From: Acetobacterium tundrae
Lineage (GTDB): Bacteria > Bacillota > Clostridia > Eubacteriales > Eubacteriaceae
DNA: 63,758 nucleotides
NCBI RefSeq assembly: GCF_008086615.1
Contig: NZ_RXYB01000019.1
Span: 1-63,758 of the forward strand
Direction of reading: 5' to 3'
This document shows positions 16,007 to 25,252 of the stretch, one piece after another. Numbering within the stretch: the first letter of the stretch is position 1; each line of letters starts with the position of its first letter. The notes below the pieces were generated by a model. The model had not been told where the DNA came from. It saw only the letters and a program-made list of their open reading frames with translations, and ran no database searches. The translations under genes were made by a program, and so were the position numbers.

Positions 16007-16293
16007 TGCAATTTATATTTCATGATTGACTTTATCATCATAATCGAGGATGATAAAGAAAGTTTTAAAGAGGGATGCTTAAGAAAGCTAACATGGAGTA
16101 GTCCTCTGTGACTTACCATTATAGCAAAGAATTCTTATATATTAAAGGGAAAAACTAAAAAATGCCAGCTTCCAAGGGATTTCTTTTTTATCAACAGGGT
16201 TTAGATTGTTTTCTTTTGTAAGAAAAGTTTCAAATGGCTGTTTTAAAGGAATTAAATTAACTGATGTAATTTGTTAACATTTTTTTGTGCATA

Positions 16294-16506
16294 TGTGGAT
16301 AAGATAGCAAAAAACAATCAACAGTCTATGAATAAATAGGATATTCTTGAAATCCCATGTTATCGGATGTTTCTGAGGATAATATGCTAGTGAATAACAT
16401 TTTATCCACAATTAGTGGATAAAAATCAATGTTTTGTGGACAAAGATTGTGAATAAACCCAAAATATCATGAAATAGTGCACAATGGAGGAGTTAAATGT
16501 GGATAA
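16294..16506. promoter_or_regulatory. Cluster of DnaA boxes (candidate DnaA-binding locus)
   Basis: Four sites match TTATNCACA exactly: 16294-16302 (minus), 16402-16410 (plus), 16448-16456 (minus) and 16498-16506 (minus). Three more differ by one base: 16389-16397, 16414-16422 and 16435-16443. All lie in 213 AT-rich bases, and the last box overlaps the start codon of the methyltransferase gene. The rest of the 16007-16498 gap holds no gene. Helicase-loader and DnaD genes follow within 3 kb. The cluster could be an origin element, a DnaA-regulated promoter or a DnaA-titration site. Confidence 0.75.
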
Positions 16507-17254
16507 CTTATTAAAAAAAGGAGAGAGAATCGAGGATCTAGGACTTGAAAATCTCAAAATTATACAAAATCCGGAGTATTTTTGTTTTGGAATGGATGCG
16601 GTTTTGTTATCCTGGTTTGTTTCAAAACGGACGAAAGGATCAATCCATATTATCGATTTGGGAACGGGAACAGGTATTATTCCTTTATTGCTATATGGAA
16701 AAACACAGGCTCAATCCATTACCGGGTTGGAAATTCAGGAGCCTTTGGTGGAAATGGCCAGGCGAAGTATAGCACTTAACAGACTTTCATCTCAAATAAA
16801 AATTATTCATGGAGATATTACAAAACCGGGAGAAGAAATTATACCGAATTTTTATGATGTGGTGGTGAGTAATCCTCCCTATATGCGCGCTCAGGCGGGA
16901 TTAAAAAATAAGCAGGACACCAAAACAATTTCTCGTCATGAAATTTTATGTAATATCGAAGATATCCTTATTTTCAGCAAGCGGATGCTTAAAGATCGAG
17001 GTCGGTTATTTCTCGTTCATCGTCCTGAACGCCTTGGAGATATTATTTCGCTCATGCGAACTTATAAAATTGAGGTCAAGCATCTTCAGTTTGTTTATCC
17101 TTCAATTAAAAAAGAGGCGAATCTTGTCTTGATTGAAGGGCGAAAAAGCGGACGACCAGGGTTGAAAACAGATGCGCCCCTCATTGTTTACAATGAGGAA
17201 GGGCAGTATACACAGGAAATTTATGATATCTATGGAATGACAAAACCGGAATAA
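16499..17254 (+). CDS. tRNA1(Val) A37 N6-methyltransferase-like protein (TrmN6/YabB)
   Basis: 251 residues from a GTG at 16499, which lies 6 bases after GGAGGAG (16486-16492). An in-frame ATG at 16484 has no ribosome site before it. The Rossmann methyltransferase has motif I IIDLGTGTGIIPLL, acidic GLEIQE, and the adenine/cytosine-N-methylase motif SNPPYM. The following RHEI and LFLVHRPERL are typical of this family, which methylates A37 in tRNA-Val. The start codon is inside a DnaA box, so DnaA could repress this gene. Confidence 0.88.
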   Translation: MDNLLKKGERIEDLGLENLKIIQNPEYFCFGMDAVLLSWFVSKRTKGSIHIIDLGTGTGIIPLLLYGKTQAQSITGLEIQEPLVEMARRSIALNRLSSQIKIIHGDITKPGEEIIPNFYDVVVSNPPYMRAQAGLKNKQDTKTISRHEILCNIEDILIFSKRMLKDRGRLFLVHRPERLGDIISLMRTYKIEVKHLQFVYPSIKKEANLVLIEGRKSGRPGLKTDAPLIVYNEEGQYTQEIYDIYGMTKPE

Positions 17255-17270
17255 AAATTTATTCCGGTTT
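17243..17270 (+). terminator. Hairpin at the end of the methyltransferase gene
   Basis: AAACCGGAATAAA pairs with TTTATTCCGGTTT; the stem contains the stop codon. The T-rich tract is short. Confidence 0.55.
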
Positions 17271-17367
17271 AAGTTCGAAAAATTTTGAAAATTAAAGCCA
17301 ATTATTTATTGTAGTTCAACCGTTAACTGGGTGAAGAATTAGCTTTTAGAAATGGACGATGAAATTG

Positions 17368-18330
17368 TTATCGGGATTTTTTTACTTTTAAGATGCGGAT
17401 ATCTTCTCCGTGAAAAGCGATGGTTTTAAAATTTCCGCATATTCGCGATGAAAGACGTTCATCGTAGATTTCCTGTATCTTTATAACGGTCAAATTGCTC
17501 GAAATAATCATTTTTTTATCGGCATTGAGACGACTGTCGATTACTTCATAAAGCTGTTTCTGGCTGTACTCAGAAGAAAATTCAGCCCCCAGGTCATCGA
17601 TGATCAGAAGGTCGCAAAGAATCAGCGGCTTGAAAATCTCTTCGGATGTTTTGCCTTCCTTGAAAAGCTGGTCCTGAATGCTGGAGACCAAATGGGCAGC
17701 GGTAACATAAACAATGCCGTAACCTTTTTCTGCCAGCTTGTTGACAATACAGTTGGACATAAAGGTTTTGCCGACACCCGGAGGTCCTGTAAACAGGAGC
17801 TGATCTTGTAATGAATCAAAATTTTGACAATATATTTGCATCAATTTTTTGTTGGTCTGAGCATTTGATCTGGGGCTGGGGACGCCTTCGATCATGGGAA
17901 TATCCGAATAATAATCAAAATTGAAAGTCTCAAAGGTTTCTTTCTGGGCTCTTGACTTTAAATCGTAGGTTGAAAAACTGACTTCCGACAGGCATTGGTT
18001 AAGGCATTGGCAAATATCTGAACCAATCATTCCGGTATCTTTACAGTGGGGACAAAAATAGGAATGGGACAGGAGATCCTCATGGCCCAAACATATTTCT
18101 TTCTTTCTTGCTTCCAATGTACTCATTTTGTTTCGAATGGCATCGGCTTTTCCCACGTCACGCGCAATGGTTGCCCGGGTCAGGGCAATGCCCTGATGAT
18201 TGATGCTACTGTCAAGGGTAGAAAGTTCAGGTTTGTTTTTATAGAGGGTCTCTTTTCTCTGGCGCTGCCTAAACTGATAGGCGTTTTGCTTCTCAAGCAG
18301 CAATGCGTACGCAGCTTTATAGGTTTTCAT
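17368..18330 (-). CDS. Helicase loader, DnaI/DnaC-type AAA+ ATPase
   Basis: 320 residues from the second of two adjacent ATGs, which is better spaced from GGAGG. The N-terminal part is helical and has a likely zinc-binding segment CPHCKDTG...CQC (about 95-110). The AAA+ domain has Walker A FTGPPGVGKTF (about 180-190), Walker B LLIIDDLGAE, sensor 1 IISSNLT and an Arg finger region (YDERLSSRI). Such proteins load the replicative DNA helicase at origins and restart sites. The gene overlaps the end of the DnaD gene by 14-17 bases, so the two primosome proteins are made together. Confidence 0.92.
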   Translation of the reverse strand: MKTYKAAYALLLEKQNAYQFRQRQRKETLYKNKPELSTLDSSINHQGIALTRATIARDVGKADAIRNKMSTLEARKKEICLGHEDLLSHSYFCPHCKDTGMIGSDICQCLNQCLSEVSFSTYDLKSRAQKETFETFNFDYYSDIPMIEGVPSPRSNAQTNKKLMQIYCQNFDSLQDQLLFTGPPGVGKTFMSNCIVNKLAEKGYGIVYVTAAHLVSSIQDQLFKEGKTSEEIFKPLILCDLLIIDDLGAEFSSEYSQKQLYEVIDSRLNADKKMIISSNLTVIKIQEIYDERLSSRICGNFKTIAFHGEDIRILKVKKSR

Positions 18331-19345
18331 CATCTACCTCCAGTTCCGGCCATAAATCTTCGGTAAATGCGACTTCCATATCCAGATAAGCCTGTTTACG
18401 GGAATCACTCATGGGTTCGACAGTCTCTTTTACCGCTTTTCGCGGCTTGGGTTTATCATTCTTAATATCTTCAAGGGTCTTGAAGCCCTGTTCATGCCAA
18501 TTCTTTAAGATGCCATCGATGTATTTCAGATTCGGTTTATTGGTTCGGGACAAGGCTTGAACAATGATTTCCATGGAGAAGCCATAGTCGAAAAACCAGA
18601 TATCCATCATTTTACGTTCTGAAACCATGGGATTGCGCTGAATGCCAAGGTATTTGAAAATCTGATAGTAAGATTTTCTTTTTTGAGCAGACTCTTTAAT
18701 ATAGGCTTCCGCTTCCAGGTGGTCCCGAACTTCGGCAGTGTAGAAACTTTTGGCAACAGTTTCTAAATAGCTGATTACCTGAGCGGGTGTAAAGGTTCGG
18801 TCTTTTTTATTGATCATATTGAGGGAATATTCCACAATGAGAATCACCGCTTCAGGGGTAAAATTATACTCGCTCAGCCAATGTTTAAAAAGCTGAGTTT
18901 CCTTACGGGAAATCGTTCGGCTTTCATACATATCCTGAATGGTTTCATACATCCGGCCAATCCGGTCTTCCAGGGTATCGGTGGAATTTTGATGTCGAGG
19001 CACCGTTGTTTTGGGAACCTCCTCATTTTTATAGAGCATTGTGCCGGTGATGTTAAAAAACCGTACAAGAGCATCCCGGGTCCCGGTGTATTCGATAGAG
19101 ATGATTTTTTCAGAAGCCCAGTAATCCCAGGCTTTTTTTACATCGGTTTCGAGTAAGTTTAAATCTTTCGCAATATCTTCGTTGCTAATAGGGGTCAACC
19201 CCTGGTTGAAGCAACGTTTCAGTCCATAGAGGTAGACTTTGACATAATCCCCTTGAGCCATCGGCATATAGTGGTTTATAAAAATATTTTCAATAGGCGT
19301 TACCCCCAAGTCATCATGGCTGGAAACTAATTCAAAACGGTTCAT
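18317..19345 (-). CDS. DnaD-domain replication initiation protein
   Basis: 342 residues. The N-terminal winged-helix domain (about 1-115) includes PIENIFINHYMP, SNEDIAKDLNL and KIISIEYTG. The central and C-terminal DnaD-like helical domains (about 125-300) include LFKHWLSEYNFTPEAVILIVEYSL and the YxxxI-type segment YIDGILKNWHEQGFKTLED, typical of DnaD/DnaB-like primosome proteins. They bind DnaA and single-stranded DNA and recruit the helicase loader. The gene heads the operon with the loader. The pair lies near the DnaA-box cluster at 16.3-16.5 kb. Confidence 0.9.
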   Translation of the reverse strand: MNRFELVSSHDDLGVTPIENIFINHYMPMAQGDYVKVYLYGLKRCFNQGLTPISNEDIAKDLNLLETDVKKAWDYWASEKIISIEYTGTRDALVRFFNITGTMLYKNEEVPKTTVPRHQNSTDTLEDRIGRMYETIQDMYESRTISRKETQLFKHWLSEYNFTPEAVILIVEYSLNMINKKDRTFTPAQVISYLETVAKSFYTAEVRDHLEAEAYIKESAQKRKSYYQIFKYLGIQRNPMVSERKMMDIWFFDYGFSMEIIVQALSRTNKPNLKYIDGILKNWHEQGFKTLEDIKNDKPKPRKAVKETVEPMSDSRKQAYLDMEVAFTEDLWPELEVDDENL

Positions 19346-19647
19346 TTTTTACCTCATGTAATATAAATATTAAAACTCTTCAGTTCATCTAAAGATGATG
19401 TTGCTATTATATCACATTGAATATAATTTGTGAGGAATTGATTTTTTCCTTAAGAACAGAAAAATAAAAAAAATGCCTGAAAAATTTATGGTGATGATAA
19501 TAACAGAGCCTTGAAGGGGTAACAACATTATATTGGGTGAAATCAATCATTATGATTGACAAATTCCATTAAAACATATATAGTGTTCCCAATAGGAACT
19601 ACTAATTATAAAAATAAAAAAGTGAAGCCAGCAAGGAGACGAATGAT
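19346..19647. promoter_or_regulatory. lysA promoter region with overlapping dyad
   Basis: TTGACA (19556-19561), 17 bases, TATAGT (19579-19584) forms a good plus-strand promoter. The following dyad GTTCC-CAATA-GGAAC (about 19585-19599) covers the expected start site and may be an operator. The remainder of this AT-rich 302-base gap shows no gene. Confidence 0.65.
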
Positions 19648-20919
19648 ATGAATAAAAAACCGTTTGTGACAAAAAAACAATTGGCAGAAATTATAAAAAA
19701 ATATCCAACCCCTTTTCATATTTACGATGAAAAGGGAATCAGGGAAAATGCAAAAGCAGTAAGAGAAGCCTTTGCGTGGAACAAAGGATTTAAAGAATAT
19801 TTTGCGGTAAAAGCGACACCCAACCCGTTTTTGATTGACATATTAAGAGATTATGGATGCGGCTGCGACTGCTCGTCTTTAACAGAATTGATGCTTTCCA
19901 ATGCGATGGGGTTAAATGGCGAGGACATCATGTTTTCATCGAATGAAACACCAGCCGGTGAATATGAGTATGCCAACCAAATTGGGGCGATCATCAATCT
20001 AGATGATTTTACACATATTGATTTTTTGGAAAAAACACTTGGAAAATTACCGGAAACGTTAAGTTGTCGATATAATCCCGGGGGAGTGTTTACTGTCAGC
20101 AATGGTATCATGGATAACCCCGGAGATGCAAAATATGGGTTTACAACGGAACAACTTTTTGAAGGATTTAAAATCATGAAAGAAAAAGGCGTTAAAAACT
20201 TTGGAATTCATGCATTCCTGGCCAGTAATACCGTCACAAATGATTATTATCCAATGCTTGCCAAACAACTTTTTAAAGTAGCGGTTAAGTTAAAAGACGA
20301 AACCGGTGCGGCTATCAAGTTTATTAACCTTTCCGGAGGGGTTGGTATTCCTTATACACCAGATCAAACACCGAATGATATTCGGGTGATTGGTGCCGGG
20401 GTAAAAAAGGTGTTTGAAGAAGTACTGGTACCGGCGGGAATGGGAGATATTTCGCTCTATACAGAAATGGGGCGCTTTATGATGGGACCCTACGGGCACC
20501 TGGTGACGACTGCTATTCATGCAAAACATACCCATAAGGAGTACATTGGATGTGATGCATGCGCCGTTAACTTAATGCGGCCGGCAATGTATGGTGCCTA
20601 TCATCATATTACCGTTATGGGAAAAGAAAATGCACCATGTGATCATAAATATGATGTTGTTGGTTCTTTATGTGAAAACAATGATAAATTTGCCATTGAT
20701 CGAATGCTTCCGGAAATTGAAAATGGGGATTTGTTAGTCATTCATGATACCGGCGCCCATGGGTCTTCAATGGGATATAATTATAATGGCAAGTTGAAAT
20801 CAGCGGAACTTTTATTAAAAGAAGATGGTAGTGTTGAACTTATTCGCAGGGCGGAAACACCCGCGGATTACTTTGCCACATTGGATTGTTTTGATATTTA
20901 CAAGAAGATGGGATTTTAA
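19648..20919 (+). CDS. lysA: Diaminopimelate decarboxylase family protein
   Basis: 423 residues, the normal length. This fold-type III PLP enzyme removes CO2 from meso-diaminopimelate to make lysine. PLP lysine is Lys55 in YFAVKATPNP; the glycine loop is NLSGGVGIPY; the active-site Cys is in GSLCENNDKFA; ETGR-equivalent TEMGRFMMGPYG is present. SSNETPAGEY and the unusual CGCDCSSLTEL belong to the divergent LysA branch seen in clostridia. AAGGAGA lies 8 bases before the ATG. No other lysine gene is adjacent. An alternative would be a related amino-acid decarboxylase, but the residues favour DAP decarboxylase. Confidence 0.85.
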   Translation: MNKKPFVTKKQLAEIIKKYPTPFHIYDEKGIRENAKAVREAFAWNKGFKEYFAVKATPNPFLIDILRDYGCGCDCSSLTELMLSNAMGLNGEDIMFSSNETPAGEYEYANQIGAIINLDDFTHIDFLEKTLGKLPETLSCRYNPGGVFTVSNGIMDNPGDAKYGFTTEQLFEGFKIMKEKGVKNFGIHAFLASNTVTNDYYPMLAKQLFKVAVKLKDETGAAIKFINLSGGVGIPYTPDQTPNDIRVIGAGVKKVFEEVLVPAGMGDISLYTEMGRFMMGPYGHLVTTAIHAKHTHKEYIGCDACAVNLMRPAMYGAYHHITVMGKENAPCDHKYDVVGSLCENNDKFAIDRMLPEIENGDLLVIHDTGAHGSSMGYNYNGKLKSAELLLKEDGSVELIRRAETPADYFATLDCFDIYKKMGF

Positions 20920-21025
20920 TAAAAATCAATCAGCAGTATTTTTAATTGTGATTGTGCGGATAAACGAGAATATAAGCGCTTCAAACCCAAAACAAAAAGG
21001 GAATGAAGAGCTTTTTTTATTTTGT

Positions 21026-21055
21026 TTTTCAGATAATCTTTAGATTATCTGAAAA
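21026..21055. repeat. Perfect inverted repeat after lysA
   Basis: TTTTCAGATAATCT, TT, AGATTATCTGAAAA. No T-run follows the stem on the plus strand, so it may be an mRNA 3' stabiliser rather than a strong terminator. Confidence 0.5.
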
Positions 21056-21145
21056 TTATGTTATTATATAGTTTCACAGTGAATATAGCTTGTGAAAAAT
21101 AAAAATAATTACTGCAAAAAATTGCGATAAATACGAAGAGATTTC

Positions 21146-21173
21146 TTGATAATCTTTGAACTTATGATATAAT
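21146..21173 (+). promoter_or_regulatory. murA promoter
   Basis: TTGATA (21146-21151), 16-base spacer, TATAAT (21168-21173), about 47 bases before the ATG. Confidence 0.7.
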
Positions 21174-21219
21174 TACCAATTGGATATTGCATATATGCAT
21201 GCGTTGAAAGGAAAGTAAT

Positions 21220-22497
21220 ATGGATGTTTTTATTATAGAAGGAGGTAACCAGCTGCAAGGCGAGGTTACAATCTCCGGGGCGAAAAATGCTGTATTGGGA
21301 ATTATTCCAGCTGCAGTACTCTGTGCTTGTTCAAGTAAAATAGAAAATGTTCCAGATATTAAAGATGTTAATAAAATGATTGACATTCTTGAAAAGCTTG
21401 GAGCTGAAATATATAGAGAAAATGATACCGTTATAATTAATACAGAAAAACCAATTTCATATGATGTTTCGGATTATGAAGAAGAAACAGGGCAAATGAG
21501 GGCGTCATATTATCTTTTGGGGGCGTTGTTGGGACGTTATAGAAAAGCGATTGTGCCATTGCCAGGAGGCTGCAATATTGGGGATCGGCCCATTGATCAG
21601 CATATAAAAGGCTTTCAAGCCTTAGGAGCAACGGTTGTGATTGAACATGGACAAGTGAAAATGGAGGCACCTGAGCTTAAAGGTGCACATATTTTTATGG
21701 ATGTGGTGAGTGTTGGCGCAACGATTAATATCATGTTGGCGGCTGTTCGAGCGGATGGAAAAACGGTCATTGAAAATGCTGCTAAAGAACCGCACATTGT
21801 CGATGTGGCCAATTTTCTAAATCTGATGGGTGCAAATATCAAAGGTGCCGGGACGGATGTTATCAAAATTACCGGTGTAGACGAAATGCACGGTTGTGAG
21901 TATTCAGTGATTCCTGATCAGATTGCTACGGGAACCTATATGATGGCAGCAGCGGCCACCGAAGGCGATGTGCTAATCAAGAACGTTATTCCCAAACATA
22001 TGGAAGCAATCACCGCGAAGTTGACCGAAATGGGAGTGACTGTTCGTGAAGAGGATGATGGTATCCGGGTTATTGGAAAGCGGCCGCTTAAGGCGGTGAA
22101 TGTGAAGACTATGCCTTATCCAGGATTCCCAACCGATTTACAGCAGCCGATGGCGGTTTTAATGACGATTGCGGAAGGCACCAGCACCATTACTGAAAGC
22201 ATTTTTGAAAGTCGTTTTAAATATGTGGATGAATTAAGAAGAATGGGAGCAAATATTTCCATTAATAGCCGAACCGCCAGTATTACTGGTGTTAAGGCTT
22301 TATCGGCGACAAAGATTCGGACAACGGACCTCCGAGCAGGGGCAGCCATGGTCTTGGCAGGACTGATTGCTGATGGAGAAACAAAAGTTACTGATATCAT
22401 ACATATTGATCGAGGTTACGAAAACCTCCAAGAAAATTTACGTAATTTAGGAGCAGATATTCGGCGTATTTCTGAAAAAGACAATCCGGGTATTTAA
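21220..22497 (+). CDS. murA: UDP-N-acetylglucosamine 1-carboxyvinyltransferase
   Basis: 425 residues, the standard MurA length. It transfers enolpyruvate from PEP to UDP-GlcNAc, the first committed step of peptidoglycan synthesis in the cytosol. ISGAKNAVLG (Lys22, Asn23), RASYYLLGALLGR and the catalytic loop LPGGCNIGDRPID with Cys118 are present; Cys at this position predicts fosfomycin sensitivity. PGFPTDLQQP contains the catalytic Asp. AAAGGAAAG precedes the ATG. YycJ and an HtrA-type protease follow, an arrangement often found near the chromosome origin in Firmicutes. Confidence 0.95.
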   Translation: MDVFIIEGGNQLQGEVTISGAKNAVLGIIPAAVLCACSSKIENVPDIKDVNKMIDILEKLGAEIYRENDTVIINTEKPISYDVSDYEEETGQMRASYYLLGALLGRYRKAIVPLPGGCNIGDRPIDQHIKGFQALGATVVIEHGQVKMEAPELKGAHIFMDVVSVGATINIMLAAVRADGKTVIENAAKEPHIVDVANFLNLMGANIKGAGTDVIKITGVDEMHGCEYSVIPDQIATGTYMMAAAATEGDVLIKNVIPKHMEAITAKLTEMGVTVREEDDGIRVIGKRPLKAVNVKTMPYPGFPTDLQQPMAVLMTIAEGTSTITESIFESRFKYVDELRRMGANISINSRTASITGVKALSATKIRTTDLRAGAAMVLAGLIADGETKVTDIIHIDRGYENLQENLRNLGADIRRISEKDNPGI

Positions 22498-22651
22498 CAA
22501 TGATATTGCAAGGGTTTAACCTTAAAAAAATAAAGCTGAGTTAAGTCAACTTTAAGCAAAATTCGATAGGATAAATCCAGCAATCGGAGCTCTGGAAGAT
22601 TCGGAATGGAATAATCTAAACTAATGAAATAATGAATATAGGGAGCGAAGA

Positions 22652-23440
22652 TTGAAATTTTGTAGTTTATACAGTGGAAGTTCTGGAAACAGTCTATTTG
22701 TCTCAAATAAGAATACAAAACTACTTGTTGATGCCGGTCTCAGCGGTATCCGAATTCAAAGAGCTTTAACTGATATTGGGGAAAAATCAGATGAAGTTTG
22801 TGGAATTCTAGTAACTCATGAACATCGAGACCATATTCATGGACTTGGGGTACTGTCTCGTCGCTTCGACCTTCCGATTTACGCGAATGAAAAGACCTGG
22901 GAGGCGATGGTTGATGATTTAGGAAAGATTGCTCCTCACAATATTAAAACCTTTGAATTTGATAAGCCATTTTCAGTAGAGGACTTAGAAATTGAGGCGT
23001 TTAGAACATCACATGATGCTGCTGATTCAGCAGGGTTTATTATTAATGATGGTAAAAAACGTTTGGGAATTGCTACCGACTCTGGAATTATAACACCTGA
23101 AATGACAAAAGCCTTATTTGGCTGTGATTTGGCACTCCTTGAATCCAACCATGATGTATCGATGCTTGAGGCTGGAAGTTATCCTTTTTATCTAAAACAG
23201 CGGATAAAAAGCGATTATGGTCACTTATCCAATGAAATTGCGGGAAATTTAGCTTTGTCATTAGTCAAAAAAGGGACCAAACATTTAATATTAGCTCATT
23301 TAAGTGAGGAAAACAATTATCCGTTACTTGCATATGAAACGACTGCGAGAATTCTTGCAGGAGCAGGTGTTATTCTAAAAGAAGATGTCAATCTTTTTGT
23401 TGCCAAAAGATCGAGTGTGAGTGAGATAATAGAACTGTAA
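22652..23440 (+). CDS. MBL-fold metallohydrolase, YycJ/WalJ family
   Basis: 262 residues from TTG, 8 bases after GGGAG. The metallo-beta-lactamase fold is clear: SLYSGSSGNSLFV, DAGLSG, THEHRDHIHGLG (metal ligands HxHxDH), SHDAADSAGF, ATDSGI, ESNHD and AHLSEENN. These are YycJ hallmarks. In B. subtilis the homologue belongs to the walRK operon and acts as a nuclease linked to DNA repair or replication control. Here the walRK genes are not adjacent, but the HtrA-like protease found after yycJ in many Firmicutes follows 28 bases later. Confidence 0.9.
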   Translation: MKFCSLYSGSSGNSLFVSNKNTKLLVDAGLSGIRIQRALTDIGEKSDEVCGILVTHEHRDHIHGLGVLSRRFDLPIYANEKTWEAMVDDLGKIAPHNIKTFEFDKPFSVEDLEIEAFRTSHDAADSAGFIINDGKKRLGIATDSGIITPEMTKALFGCDLALLESNHDVSMLEAGSYPFYLKQRIKSDYGHLSNEIAGNLALSLVKKGTKHLILAHLSEENNYPLLAYETTARILAGAGVILKEDVNLFVAKRSSVSEIIEL

Positions 23441-23468
23441 GAACTTTAACGAAAGTTGAGGTGAACCA

Positions 23469-24629
23469 ATGAATGATGATCTAAAAGCTGATCTTGAGAA
23501 AGCTGATCTTGAGAAAGTTGATCTGAACAAAGAAAAGAAACACTTCCCCCTGAAATTTTTACCCTTATTGATTGGTCTGATTGGAGCGGTAATTGGCGGT
23601 TTGATTGTTGGTGGAGTATTCTTAGGAATTAATTATTTTAGTGGCAATACCGTTGTTCAGGGTGGAACGAAAGAAGTTATTGTTAATCAAGGCAGTGCCG
23701 ATACGGTTGTAGAAGCGATTGCTCAGGTTGTGCCGCCGTCAGTTGTTGGGATTGAAACCACCGAGACAGCCAAGACTACTTTTGGTCAAACACAAGAAGA
23801 GACTGGCGTTGGTTCAGGATTTATTCTAACAAGCGATGGTTATATCGCAACCAATCAGCATGTTGCTTCAAATAGTGTCTCATCGATGAAGGTATCATTG
23901 GCCGATGGGAATACGTATGACGGTAAGCTAATTTGGTCTGATTCGACTCTTGATCTGGCAATTATTAAAATTGATGCCAAAGGTTTGCCAACACTTCAGC
24001 TGGGAGACTCCGATAATGTAGTGGTCGGAGCATTAGCCGTGGCGGTTGGAAATCCGATGGGACTGAATTTTGAGCGTACCGTTACTTCTGGGATTGTTTC
24101 TGCGCTCAATCGCAGTATTCCTTTGGATAATGGTATTGCTGAAGATTTGATTCAAACAGATGCTTCTATTAATTCAGGAAATAGCGGCGGTCCTCTTGTT
24201 AATAAAGATGGAGCGGTAATTGGTATTAATTCCTACAAGCTGACAACCGGTGAAGGAATGGGATTTGCAATTCCAATTAACATTCTTAAGCCAATTCTCA
24301 ACGAAATCGTTGCGACGGGAAAATTCAATTCAACAGTCATGGGAATTACCGGATATGATCGTGCAATTGCAAATTACTATTTATCAGATAGTGCGGTTAA
24401 TTTTTCAAAAGGTATTTATATTGCATCGGTACAATCAGGTGGCGGTGCCGCTAATGCGGGATTGGCAGTTGGTGACATTATTTTGGATATCGACGGAACA
24501 GAAACAAATACCATGTTAAAAATGAAGGAAATTTTGTATGCTAAAAACGCTGGAGATAAAGTTTCGGTGACCTATCAACGAAATGGTCAAACACTAACAA
24601 CCAATGTGACAGTTTCGGCAGGAGAATAA
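23469..24629 (+). CDS. Membrane-anchored HtrA/DegP-type serine protease
   Basis: 386 residues. The N-terminus has a short tandem repeat (KADLEKADLEKVDLNK) before a single membrane helix (about 30-55). The trypsin-like domain has His131 (ATNQHV), Asp162 (STLDLAIIKI) and Ser239 (SGNSGGPL). A C-terminal PDZ domain (about 285-385) has GIYIASVQSGGGAANAGL and GDIILDIDG. Such S1C proteases degrade misfolded exported proteins outside the membrane. The gene follows yycJ with GAGGTGAACCA before the ATG and ends at a terminator at 24674. Confidence 0.93.
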   Translation: MNDDLKADLEKADLEKVDLNKEKKHFPLKFLPLLIGLIGAVIGGLIVGGVFLGINYFSGNTVVQGGTKEVIVNQGSADTVVEAIAQVVPPSVVGIETTETAKTTFGQTQEETGVGSGFILTSDGYIATNQHVASNSVSSMKVSLADGNTYDGKLIWSDSTLDLAIIKIDAKGLPTLQLGDSDNVVVGALAVAVGNPMGLNFERTVTSGIVSALNRSIPLDNGIAEDLIQTDASINSGNSGGPLVNKDGAVIGINSYKLTTGEGMGFAIPINILKPILNEIVATGKFNSTVMGITGYDRAIANYYLSDSAVNFSKGIYIASVQSGGGAANAGLAVGDIILDIDGTETNTMLKMKEILYAKNAGDKVSVTYQRNGQTLTTNVTVSAGE

Positions 24630-24673
24630 AATCTGTTGAAACATGATTTTAAGACCTACGAAGTTCACTCATG

Positions 24674-24708
24674 GTGATAACAGGAAATCCTGTTATCACT
24701 TTTTTGTT
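24674..24708 (+). terminator. Terminator after htrA, similar to amtB leader terminators
   Basis: GTGATAACAGG pairs with CCTGTTATCAC, followed by six T. The stem sequence GATAACAGG/CCTGTTATC is the same as in the attenuators at 27177 and 27249. A related but mismatched TTATCAATGAGGAGAA follows at about 24730. It lies before the amtB1 promoter, so it is not part of that leader. Confidence 0.85.
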
Positions 24709-24831
24709 ATTCAAAAAAAGCGGTTAAACGAATTTATCAATGAGGAGAAGCAGTCTAGACGGCAATCATTTTAACGCAAAGAAGATGGTATGAAAAAAAT
24801 AAGATGATCTAAAACAATAGTGAATTTTATA

Positions 24832-24860
24832 TTGATAGATGAGGCTATTGATGCTATAAT
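24832..24860 (+). promoter_or_regulatory. amtB1 promoter
   Basis: TTGATA (24832-24837), 17 bases, TATAAT (24855-24860). The resulting leader is about 385 bases long and holds two terminators. Confidence 0.85.
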
Positions 24861-24887
24861 AAATAATATTTGAAAAATCGTTCGGTA

Positions 24888-25067
24888 AATATCAATGAAG
24901 ATATTCATCGAGTTTGCGATTAAATTTGAGAAGTTTGTAAAGGTAATAACGGGTTTTCCTGTTATCACCCGTTTTTTTTTGCAAAAATAATAATTGGATT
25001 CATTTATCAAAGGCGATAACAGTCAAGACTAGGCGTGAATAGTCTTGCTTGTTATTGCCTTTTTTTA
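24888..25067 (+). promoter_or_regulatory. Tandem ANTAR-type attenuators in the amtB1 leader
   Basis: Element 0: AATATC-AATGAA-GATATT (24888-24905), a perfect 6-bp stem with an A1/G4 hexaloop and no terminator overlap. Element 1: loop AAAGGT (24939-24944) with a weak stem, overlapping terminator arm GGTAATAACGGG (24942-24953), which pairs with CCTGTTATCACC and is followed by a long T-run (to 24980). Element 2: TTATC-AAAGGC-GATAA (25004-25019), overlapping the 5' arm of a 20-bp terminator stem (25012-25059) followed by TTTTTTT. Hairpin and terminator exclude each other at elements 1 and 2. Confidence 0.8.
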
Positions 25068-25252
25068 GTTAATAGTGAAACAATTAGATGGTTAAAAAAA
25101 GAAAGGGGGAGCTGTTAAAAAAAATGAAATTGTCATACGATTGATAAATATAATGTCCATAACTGCTGGTTATTCATTAATGAAGGTTGATGCGAAGGGT
25201 AAAAAACGTTTGCATTATTTGCCAAAAAGAAATTAGAGAAGAGGAAATTATT

